Part shown: positions 1 to 5,134 of the stretch, one piece after another
Layout of the letters: each line of letters opens with the position of its first letter
How positions within the stretch are numbered: position 1 is the first letter of the stretch
Assembly (NCBI GenBank): GCA_944358665.1
Contig: CALVRP010000136.1
Span: 1-5,134, forward strand
Direction: 5' to 3'
From: an uncultured Bacilli bacterium
Lineage (GTDB): Bacteria; Bacillota_I; Bacilli_A; RF39; UBA660
Length of the DNA: 5,134 nt
The notes under the pieces: model-generated
Told to the model about the DNA's origin: nothing
Seen by the model: only the letters and a program-made list of their open reading frames with translations
Databases searched by the model: none
Translations under genes and position numbers: made by a program

Positions 1-603
1 ATTTACTTTTTTTAATAATCGAAGATGGTAATTTGTTAAGTTACGAGGGTGCTTGTGCAGATGATAAATATTAGAATGTGATGCATAACAAACTACTGGC
101 TTTTTTGCTTTTTTAATAAGTTTAATAATATCTTTAAAAGTTTTTTTATTGGCATGTGATAAATCGATTCCCATATTTAAATCAATGGCTTTTTTAATAA
201 GATCTTTTCCCGCTTTGGTTAAACCTTTTTTAGACCGATTACCAGAACCATATTTATTTTCGGTATTCCATGATAATAAAATTGCATTTAATCCATTTTT
301 ATATAAAAGCTCTAGTTCTTTAGTGCCTTTAATATAGTCACAACCTTCAATACTATAAATAATTTTACATTTAGGGCTTAAGGCATCTAATATTTTTTTA
401 GATTCTAAAAACATCTTTAAAACATCAAATGGAGGAATTATTTTTAATTCATCTTGCATTTCTTCACGACTCATAAAATATAAATTAGCGCACACACCAG
501 TTATATTATTATCATTAAATTTCTTCATTACTTTTTTCAAGTATTCCGGTTTATCTTTTAAGGAATATACTAAACTCAGTAAATCATAATGCATATCAAA
601 CAT
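1..603 (-). CDS. Peptidase family M19 (membrane/renal dipeptidase-like), 3' end cut off by window edge
   Basis: This is a likely zinc-dependent dipeptidase hydrolysing dipeptides. The frame is open from the ATG at 603 to base 1 (201 codons, no stop), so the C-terminal part is outside the window; family members are usually 300-400 residues. Visible M19 hallmarks are an N-terminal HxD metal pair (H5, D7 in DMHYDLL), the bridging Glu in SIEG (E86), a WNTEN-x-YGSGN block (112-122) followed by GLTKAG (127-132), DLSH (H150), ASHSN (H176) and HPRNLT (R187). By family comparison with human DPEP1, H5/D7/E86/H150/H176 correspond to the metal ligands and R187 to a substrate-binding Arg. The late conserved Asp cannot be checked. 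No signal peptide is seen, so it is probably cytoplasmic. The start is supported by AGGAG six bases upstream (610-614). It lies 20 nt after the SDR stop with no visible promoter between them, so cotranscription is likely. The exact substrate is unknown. Confidence 0.85.
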   Translation of the reverse strand, partial: MFDMHYDLLSLVYSLKDKPEYLKKVMKKFNDNNITGVCANLYFMSREEMQDELKIIPPFDVLKMFLESKKILDALSPKCKIIYSIEGCDYIKGTKELELLYKNGLNAILLSWNTENKYGSGNRSKKGLTKAGKDLIKKAIDLNMGIDLSHANKKTFKDIIKLIKKAKKPVVCYASHSNIYHLHKHPRNLTNYHLRLLKKVN

Positions 604-623
604 AAATTTCTCCTGACTATAAT

Positions 624-1373
624 TTATCTTTTCTTCTTTTGTATATTATATGTTATTTTAAGTAATAATTTTCTTGGTACAAAACGAATTAAAAATGGTA
701 CTAATTTCATTTTTATTCCAGGAATAATAATTAGCTTTTCATTAAACATTTTTTCTATTGCGTATTTTGCGACATCATAGCTATTCATGGCTTTTACTGA
801 AAATTTTACTTTAGCTACTTTATTAAATTCTGTGTCTACTGGACCCGAACATAAAACACTAATAGATACATTACTACCTTCTTTTTTTAGCTCTTCATAA
901 ATAGCCTCCGATAAATTTAAAACATAAGCCTTTGTCGCATAGTAACTGGCCATTAAAGGTCCTGGCATAAAACCGGCTAAAGATGCGACGTTTAAAATAT
1001 AACCTTGATCTTTTTTTCTAAAATCTTTTAAAAATAATTTAGTTAAAGTTTGAACAGTCTTAATATTTAAATCAATCATATCAAGCTCTTTATCGATTTT
1101 AATATCACTAAAATTATTACATATACCAAAACCGGCATTATTAATTAAAATATCAATATCTTCCTTTTTCACTTTATTATAAAGTTCCATACAATTATAA
1201 GTACTAGAAATATCCATTTCAATAATGGTCACTTCTGTATCAAGTTCTTTAGCTAACTTCTCTAATTTTTTACCACGTCTTGCGACTAATATTAAATCAA
1301 TACCCTCTTTACTTAAAACTCTAGCCATATCAGCTCCAAGACCACTACTAGCGCCTGTTATTAATGCTTTCAT
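624..1373 (-). CDS. Short-chain dehydrogenase/reductase (classical SDR, DltE/COG0300-like)
   Basis: This is an NAD(P)-dependent oxidoreductase of the classical SDR family, 249 aa, the usual length. The Rossmann-fold glycine motif TGASSGLG is at residues 6-13. Residues 30-33 (VARR) at the end of the second strand carry two arginines, which in this family usually favours NADPH. NNAG is at 78-81. The catalytic tetrad is complete: N103, S131 (in NVASLAG), Y144 and K148 (YYATKA). SGPVDTEF (176-183) matches the PG-type motif after the active site, with Ser in place of the common Pro. The C-terminus (about 217-249) is hydrophobic and basic, with runs such as LVPFLIRFVPRKLLLK, which might lie on the membrane surface (inference). 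The start is the only sensible one, just before the first beta strand, with AGAGGT (1381-1386) seven bases upstream. It is first in a probable two-gene unit with the M19 peptidase. The substrate cannot be told from sequence; orthology to a named gene is not claimed. Confidence 0.92.
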   Translation of the reverse strand: MKALITGASSGLGADMARVLSKEGIDLILVARRGKKLEKLAKELDTEVTIIEMDISSTYNCMELYNKVKKEDIDILINNAGFGICNNFSDIKIDKELDMIDLNIKTVQTLTKLFLKDFRKKDQGYILNVASLAGFMPGPLMASYYATKAYVLNLSEAIYEELKKEGSNVSISVLCSGPVDTEFNKVAKVKFSVKAMNSYDVAKYAIEKMFNEKLIIIPGIKMKLVPFLIRFVPRKLLLKITYNIQKKKR

Positions 1374-1391
1374 AATATCTACCTCTAATTA

Positions 1392-1421
1392 ATTATAACT
1401 TAATATTGGTAATTTTGTAAA
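1392..1421 (-). promoter_or_regulatory. Sigma-A-type promoter for the SDR-M19 unit
   Basis: On the minus strand, TTTACA (1416-1421, 5 of 6 to the -35 consensus) and a perfect TATAAT (1392-1397) are separated by 18 nt. The predicted transcription start, around 1385, falls inside the SDR ribosome binding site AGAGGT (1381-1386). The leader would therefore be only about 12-14 nt, and the SD might be partly lost if initiation is further downstream. The -35 overlaps the T-rich tail of the preceding terminator. Confidence 0.65.
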
Positions 1422-1447
1422 GAAAAAAGGCTTTATTTTTGCCTCTT
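1419..1447 (-). terminator. Rho-independent terminator at the end of the 501-codon gene
   Basis: The transcript reads AAGAGGC (1441-1447), a 9-nt A-rich loop holding the TAA stop codon (1433-1435), then GCCTTTT (1425-1431) and further T's interrupted by one C. The seven-pair stem includes one G-T wobble and only three G-C pairs, so it is weak by itself. Its position exactly at the gene end and its T-run make a terminator likely. Confidence 0.55.
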
Positions 1448-2938
1448 ACCTATTTCATATATTCCTTCATCATCATTTTCTAATCTTAAAACAATATCTT
1501 CGGCATCTTCCTTGCTCATTTTATATAAATCTTGATAAATTTGAATGATAACCTCATTAAGTTTTCGCTCTTCCTCTTTCTCAGTCATTTCCTCATCAAC
1601 AAAATCTTTACTTTTGGTATTATATATTTCCCAAAGCATACCTATACTTTCTAATAGTTTTATTTTATCTAAAGGCATCTTCCCCTTTTTGTATTTTTGC
1701 CTTTGAGTATTAATCCAAGTGCCTAAATTAACCCCATTCATAACATAGTTCTGAGGAATTCTTAAGTGATGATACGCTTCATAAAATTGTTTTGCTAAAC
1801 CATAACGACTAGACCATTTCAATTCCAACTTACTTTTTACAGCTGGAATTTGCGCCAGACGCTTTCTAGTTTTTATAACTTTGCTTTTAGGTGGCTCTAA
1901 TGTTAAAACTTCAACATTTTCTTTGACCTTCTTATGCCATCTTATCTCTAAACCTTCTAATAATCCTATTTGATACGCTGAAAGCAAACCCGTATCATAA
2001 GCATCTTTCTGCTCCTTTATCCATCTACCAATTTCTATATCATTATAACGGTAAACAGTTTTGACATTTATTGTTCCTTCAAGTCTTTTAACCTTTATTG
2101 CTATATTATAATAAAATTTCCATTCTTTATCCAATTCCTTAAATTCCGGTGTTTTATCATATCTAGGTTTTCCTGTTTTTTTAGGTGTTTGTGTTACTAC
2201 CTTGGGTGTTTCTTTTACTTCTTTATTTTCTACTTTTTGTGGTTTTAAAACATCAATAATATCTTCATAAATAGGATTGTTATTAATTAGTTCTTCTTCT
2301 AACCGTTTTTCATCTAGTTGATCTAAATAATCATAATAGTTTTGAACAGTTTTGAGTCTTGTATCCACTTTGTTGTCATCTTTTTTTGACCAATCATCTT
2401 TTTTTATCATGATTAAAAAGACAAAAGAAACATTATTTATTGTTTTGTAAAGTACTCTTACTTGATTATCTTTTAATTCTTTTACTCCTTTAACGGCTTT
2501 ATTATTAGTTAAAATTTTTTGCTTTTTCGGATTATTAGTTCTTTCTTCTCTCTGTAATTTTTCTAAAAGTCCGGAAATAGCAGAATAATAATCACTATCA
2601 ATATTTTCAATGTCTGAAAGAGGTAATACTTGATCATTACCTGATTTAGCAAAAATAATATGATTTTCTTCTTTAGCTTTTGGATGTAAATGATTTTCAC
2701 AAAAATCAATTTTTAATTTTAAATTGTCTATCTCCTTAGCAAGTTCTTCTTCATCAGAGGTTTTCTCTTCTCTAAGCTCATATAAACTTTTTAAATCATC
2801 TTGCAATTTTTGAATAACTATTTTCATAATGTTTTCAAATTCTTTTTGTTCTTTATTAGGTAAAATAGAACCTAACTTCGAAAAATCATTACACTCTAAT
2901 ATTTCATAATAATATGCATCCGCTTGTAATTCAACCAT
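1433..2938 (-). CDS. Uncharacterised mosaic protein: RelE/HigB-like segment plus two helicase-associated (HA) type domains
   Basis: I do not recognise this 501-aa protein as a named gene. Seen in order: a charged, probably coiled-coil N-terminus (about 28-85); a segment (about 116-205) with the layout of RelE/HigB/Gp49-like proteins, namely a helical part (YSAISGLLEKL), KGVKELKDNQVRVLYK (150-165), a hydrophobic strand and KK at 179-180; a Lys/Thr/Pro/Val-rich linker (232-262); two repeats (about 268-337 and 371-440) resembling the helicase-associated domain (HA, Pfam PF03457), with tryptophans at 273/306/334 and 375/408/436, identically spaced 33 and 28 apart, and IGRW/LGTW at the central Trp; then an acidic helical tail (441-501). 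No helicase or nuclease motif, membrane segment or signal peptide is visible. HA domains are thought to bind nucleic acid, so a cytoplasmic DNA- or RNA-binding role is inferred. The ATG is supported by AAGGAG (2946-2951) seven bases upstream. The gene has its own promoter and terminator, so it appears monocistronic. No antitoxin-like gene adjoins it. Confidence 0.85.
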   Translation of the reverse strand: MVELQADAYYYEILECNDFSKLGSILPNKEQKEFENIMKIVIQKLQDDLKSLYELREEKTSDEEELAKEIDNLKLKIDFCENHLHPKAKEENHIIFAKSGNDQVLPLSDIENIDSDYYSAISGLLEKLQREERTNNPKKQKILTNNKAVKGVKELKDNQVRVLYKTINNVSFVFLIMIKKDDWSKKDDNKVDTRLKTVQNYYDYLDQLDEKRLEEELINNNPIYEDIIDVLKPQKVENKEVKETPKVVTQTPKKTGKPRYDKTPEFKELDKEWKFYYNIAIKVKRLEGTINVKTVYRYNDIEIGRWIKEQKDAYDTGLLSAYQIGLLEGLEIRWHKKVKENVEVLTLEPPKSKVIKTRKRLAQIPAVKSKLELKWSSRYGLAKQFYEAYHHLRIPQNYVMNGVNLGTWINTQRQKYKKGKMPLDKIKLLESIGMLWEIYNTKSKDFVDEEMTEKEEERKLNEVIIQIYQDLYKMSKEDAEDIVLRLENDDEGIYEIGKRQK

Positions 2939-2961
2939 AACTATTCTCCTTATTTATGTTA

Positions 2962-2990
2962 ATTATAGCACACTAGAAATATAAAAGCAA
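2962..2990 (-). promoter_or_regulatory. Extended -10 promoter for the 501-codon gene
   Basis: On the minus strand there is a perfect TATAAT (2962-2967) preceded by TGC, forming an extended -10 (TGnTATAAT), with TTGCTT (2985-2990) 17 nt upstream as a partial -35. The predicted start near 2955 gives a leader of about 17 nt that includes the AAGGAG ribosome binding site. The promoter lies within the 61-nt gap after rplQ, so this gene can be expressed independently of the ribosomal operon. Confidence 0.75.
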
Positions 2991-3012
2991 AAAAGATGCC
3001 TATTTAGCATCT
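2989..3012 (-). terminator. Rho-independent terminator of the ribosomal/rpoA operon, overlapping the rplQ stop
   Basis: The transcript has AGATGC (3007-3012), a 7-nt loop TAAATAG ending in the rplQ stop codon, then GCATCT (2994-2999) followed by five more T's (2989-2993). The perfect six-pair stem has only three G-C pairs, so termination may be partial and some read-through into the next gene is plausible. Confidence 0.6.
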
Positions 3013-3356
3013 CCTTCTACAAGTTCAATAACAACCATTAAGGCATCATCGCCACGGCGTTCATCTAATTTTAAAATTCTAGTGTAACCACCATTTCTAG
3101 CTGCATAACGAACAGCTAAATCATCAAACACTTTTTTTACTGTAGCTTTATCGTTTTGTAAAAAAGCTAAGGCTTTTCTTCTTGATACTAACCTTCCATC
3201 TTTACCATATGAAATCATTTTATCAACAAATTTACGAGCTTCTTTAGCTCTAGCTTCTGTTGTTACAACTCTTTCATTATTGATAATATCTTTAGTTAGA
3301 TTCGCTAGCATACTTCTTCTGTGTTTGTTATCGCGTCCTAATTTTCTATAAGCCAT
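3000..3356 (-). CDS. rplQ: 50S ribosomal protein L17
   Basis: This is a large-subunit ribosomal protein that binds 23S rRNA. The 118-residue protein is full length for bacterial L17. The N-terminus has the family pattern [20 protein letters not shown] (1-20), followed by the [10 protein letters not shown] helix (32-41) and [17 protein letters not shown] (89-105), a block typical of the C-terminal half, ending in a conserved VVIEL strand. The start is fixed by AGGAGG (3363-3368) six bases upstream. It begins 14 nt after the rpoA stop, the standard rpoA-rplQ pairing, and is the last gene of the run, closed by a hairpin that overlaps its TAG stop. Confidence 0.98.
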   Translation of the reverse strand: MAYRKLGRDNKHRRSMLANLTKDIINNERVVTTEARAKEARKFVDKMISYGKDGRLVSRRKALAFLQNDKATVKKVFDDLAVRYAARNGGYTRILKLDERRGDDALMVVIELVEGDAK

Positions 3357-3370
3357 TTTACTCCTCCTAA

Positions 3371-4318
3371 CTAATCTTCATCACGGAATTTAAGTCCCAT
3401 ATCTTTAATTTTATCCATAACTTCTTTTAAAGATTTTTTACCTAAATTACGAATTTTCATCATTTCTAATTCTGATTTTTCAGTTAAATCACCAAGAGTA
3501 TTAATGTTGGCGCGTTTTAAACAATTATAAGCTCTTACTGAGAAATCTAAATCATCAATAGATGTTTCTAATTTCTTAAGTTTACTATCTTCTTGTTTTG
3601 CACTCATAATACCTGTAATATCAGCAATTTCACTTAAATTAGTAATAATATTTAAATGCTCAATTAATATTTTAGCACCTAAGGCCATTGCTTCTTCTGG
3701 TCTTAAAGAACCATTTGTTTCTACTTCAACAGTTAATTTATCATATGATGCATCTTGACCAACACGAGCATTATCAACATAAATGTTAATTCTTTTTATT
3801 GGTGAGTATAAAGCGTCAATTGGAATATATCCAACAGAAGCATCCTTAATATATTTTTTATTATCACCAGCATAAACAGTGCCACGACCGTTAGCGATAA
3901 TTAATTCCATATCCAATTTACCACCTTGTGATAAAGTTGCGATTTCTTGATCTGGATTAATAATTTCTACATCAGCATCGCAAACTATATCAGCCGCTGT
4001 TACTTTACGCTCTTCATTAACTGATAAATGTGCAACTTTTACTTCATCAGAATTATTTTTAATAACTACATTTTTTAAATTTAAAATAATAGCTACAACA
4101 TCTTCAACGACACCTTCAATTGTTTGAAATTCATGCATTACACCATCAATTTTTACAGCGACAATAGCACTACCCGGCATACTTGAAAGCATTACCCTTC
4201 TAAGCGCATTACCGATAGTCATACCAAAGCCTCTTTCTAATGGTTCTAATTCAAACTTTCCATAACTACTACTTTCAACATAATCTATAATCTTATAAGT
4301 TGGTTTTTCAAAGTTCAT
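3371..4318 (-). CDS. rpoA: DNA-directed RNA polymerase subunit alpha
   Basis: This subunit dimerises to nucleate RNA polymerase assembly and contacts promoter UP elements and activators through its C-terminal domain. The protein has 315 residues from the chosen start, close to the usual 314-ish length in Firmicutes. The N-terminal assembly domain shows [18 protein letters not shown] (24-41) and LSSMPGSAI (44-52). A linker of about 237-255 leads to the alpha-CTD, with [10 protein letters not shown] (260-269) and [11 protein letters not shown] (290-300). R262, N265, G293, K295 and S296 match the E. coli DNA-contacting residues R265, N268, G296, K298 and S299. The frame is open further upstream to 4372, but that extension overlaps rpsK by 35 nt and lacks alpha-family sequence. 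The ATG at 4318 has AAGGAG nine bases ahead and begins the conserved domain. It starts 19 nt after rpsK ends. Confidence 0.98.
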   Translation of the reverse strand: MNFEKPTYKIIDYVESSSYGKFELEPLERGFGMTIGNALRRVMLSSMPGSAIVAVKIDGVMHEFQTIEGVVEDVVAIILNLKNVVIKNNSDEVKVAHLSVNEERKVTAADIVCDADVEIINPDQEIATLSQGGKLDMELIIANGRGTVYAGDNKKYIKDASVGYIPIDALYSPIKRINIYVDNARVGQDASYDKLTVEVETNGSLRPEEAMALGAKILIEHLNIITNLSEIADITGIMSAKQEDSKLKKLETSIDDLDFSVRAYNCLKRANINTLGDLTEKSELEMMKIRNLGKKSLKEVMDKIKDMGLKFRDED

Positions 4319-4327
4319 ATTTCCTGG

Positions 4328-4333
4328 CTCCTT
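4328..4333 (-). promoter_or_regulatory. Ribosome binding site that sets the rpoA start
   Basis: AAGGAG on the minus strand sits nine bases before the ATG at 4318, in the 19-nt gap after rpsK. A second AGGA (4322-4325) is only three bases from the ATG and is probably too close to serve. This site supports the 315-residue form over the longer open frame beginning at 4372. Confidence 0.75.
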
Positions 4334-4337
4334 CCTT

Positions 4338-4721
4338 TTATCCACGAGGTCGTTTTGGTGGACGACATCCATTATGTGGGATTGGTGTTACATCAGAAAT
4401 TGAAGTAATTTCTAATCCAGCTGTTTGTAATGAACGAATAGCTGTTTCACGACCAGATCCAAGTCCTTTAGCAAAAACTTCAACTTTTTTCATTCCCATT
4501 TCTACAGCTGCTTTTCCAGCTGCTTCAGCTGCCATACCAGCAGCAAACGGAGTTGATTTTTTACTTCCTTTAAAACCTAAAGTACCAGCTGAAGCCCAAC
4601 TAATAGCATTACCATCTTTATCGGTAAGAGTTACAATAGTGTTATTAAATGTTGAATGAATGAAAGCTTTACCTTCTGGTACATTCTTTTTAACCTTACG
4701 TTTTCTTGCTTTATAAGCCAT
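4338..4721 (-). CDS. rpsK: 30S ribosomal protein S11
   Basis: This is a small-subunit platform protein that contacts 16S rRNA near the mRNA exit region. At 127 residues it is of normal length. The N-terminus is short and basic ([10 protein letters not shown]). The S11 core follows: [13 protein letters not shown] (22-34), [20 protein letters not shown] (41-60), then the diagnostic [15 protein letters not shown] (85-99) and [18 protein letters not shown] (110-127). The end KRPRG differs from the more common KRRRV; this is a mild lineage variation. AGGAGG (4727-4732) lies five bases before the start. It sits between rpsM and rpoA, 22 nt after rpsM, with no rpsD following, as in Firmicutes. Confidence 0.98.
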   Translation of the reverse strand: MAYKARKRKVKKNVPEGKAFIHSTFNNTIVTLTDKDGNAISWASAGTLGFKGSKKSTPFAAGMAAEAAGKAAVEMGMKKVEVFAKGLGSGRETAIRSLQTAGLEITSISDVTPIPHNGCRPPKRPRG

Positions 4722-4743
4722 AATATCCTCCTTTTATAGTTTC

Positions 4744-5109
4744 CTATTTCTTCTTATTAGCGATCGTTACTGGTTTACCTTTACGAGTACGAGCATTTCT
4801 ATTAGTTCTTTGACCTCTTACTGGTAATCCTCTTTTATGACGAGTTCCTTCATAAGAATTAATTTCCATTTTTGTTTTAATATTCATATTTACTTCACGG
4901 CGTAAATCACCTTCAGTTAAATATCTATCTACTTCTTTACGAATAGCTACTAATTCTTCTTCAGTTAACTTATCTGTCTTTTTATTTTTATCTACTTTTG
5001 CATCTTTTAAAATTGTATTTGATAAACTACGACCAATACCATAAATATAAGTAAGCGCAATTTCGACTCTTTTATTTTTTGGTAATTCAATACCTTTAAT
5101 ACGTGCCAT
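4744..5109 (-). CDS. rpsM: 30S ribosomal protein S13
   Basis: This protein of the 30S head contacts 16S rRNA and forms intersubunit bridges and P-site tRNA contacts through its basic tail. The 121-residue length is usual. It starts with [20 protein letters not shown] (1-20) and the helix-turn motif YIYGIGRS (21-28). The C-terminal signature [15 protein letters not shown] (88-102) and [10 protein letters not shown] (105-114) leads to a lysine-rich end. The segment around 36-52 ([17 protein letters not shown]) is lysine-rich but aligns with the normal family position. AGGAGG (5116-5121) is six bases before the ATG. It is the first complete gene of the ribosomal run in the window and follows rpmJ. 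Confidence 0.98.
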   Translation of the reverse strand: MARIKGIELPKNKRVEIALTYIYGIGRSLSNTILKDAKVDKNKKTDKLTEEELVAIRKEVDRYLTEGDLRREVNMNIKTKMEINSYEGTRHKRGLPVRGQRTNRNARTRKGKPVTIANKKK

Positions 5110-5122
5110 AACTTTCCTCCTA

Positions 5123-5134
5123 TTAACCTTGTCT
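5123..5134 (-). CDS. rpmJ: 50S ribosomal protein L36, last three codons and stop only
   Basis: The minus strand at the right edge reads AGA CAA GGT TAA, which is Arg-Gln-Gly-stop. Bacterial L36 typically ends ...KHKQRQG, and rpmJ normally lies immediately upstream of rpsM. Both the residues and the 13-nt spacing to the rpsM start fit. Only 12 bases are visible, so the call rests mostly on gene order. Confidence 0.7.
   Translation of the reverse strand, partial: RQG

Noticed and set aside
149..337. Plus-strand open frame of 62 codons.
   Set aside because: It is antisense to the M19 gene with its conserved motifs and shows no independent coding signal.
589..780. Plus-strand open frame of 63 codons, hydrophobic and resembling a small membrane protein.
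   Set aside because: It is antisense to the SDR C-terminus and the M19 start region; hydrophobicity is expected from the antisense of AT-rich Lys/Ile codons, and no ribosome binding site is convincing.
1374..1432. Riboswitch or T-box leader in front of the SDR gene.
   Set aside because: The gap is 59 nt and is already filled by terminator tail, promoter and SD; there is no room for a structured leader.
1433..2938. Toxin-antitoxin locus.
   Set aside because: Only a RelE-like segment within a long protein is seen; there is no adjacent small antitoxin gene, and the upstream neighbour is rplQ, so a classical TA pair is not supported.
4319..4372. Upstream extension of rpoA giving a 333-residue protein.
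   Set aside because: The extra 18 residues overlap the 3' end of rpsK, do not resemble alpha subunits, and the internal ATG at 4318 has a good SD and the conserved N-terminus.
4300..4659. Plus-strand open frame of 119 codons.
   Set aside because: It lies antisense to rpsK, whose identity is certain, has no clear SD and no recognisable protein family; it is a shadow frame.

Overview
This is an AT-rich window in which every gene I can support lies on the minus strand, so it reads from right to left. The right half is the end of the large ribosomal-protein/RNA-polymerase gene cluster: the last three codons of rpmJ (L36), then rpsM (S13), rpsK (S11), rpoA (RNA polymerase alpha) and rplQ (L17). 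Gaps are 14-22 nt and strong AGGAGG-like ribosome binding sites precede the genes. rpsD is absent between rpsK and rpoA, which is the usual arrangement in Firmicutes and Mollicutes relatives. Low GC, strong Shine-Dalgarno sites and the protein sequences point to a low-GC Firmicutes/Bacilli-type or 'Tenericutes'-like bacterium, probably an uncultured one; I cannot place it more finely. All nine tryptophans in the predicted proteins are TGG and no in-frame TGA is used, so this is not a code-4 mycoplasma.

The run of ribosomal genes ends in a short hairpin with a T-run that overlaps the rplQ stop codon. Directly after it, a well-formed promoter with an extended -10 (TGCTATAAT) drives a 501-codon gene of unknown function (1433-2938). 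Its protein appears to be a mosaic: a helical, charged N-terminus; a segment resembling the RelE/HigB (phage Gp49-like) fold; a Lys/Thr/Pro-rich linker; two tandem helicase-associated (HA) type domains with exactly matching tryptophan spacing; and an acidic helical tail. This is the most unusual item in the window.

A second compact terminator/promoter junction (about 1392-1447) separates it from a two-gene unit: a classical short-chain dehydrogenase/reductase (624-1373) and, 20 nt downstream, a peptidase family M19 (membrane dipeptidase-like) gene that runs off the left edge (1-603). The SDR and M19 genes probably share one transcript, although their biochemical link is unclear.

The window has no tRNA or rRNA gene, CRISPR array, insertion sequence or gene-free stretch over 300 bases. 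The largest gaps, about 60 nt each, are filled by the two terminator/promoter pairs.
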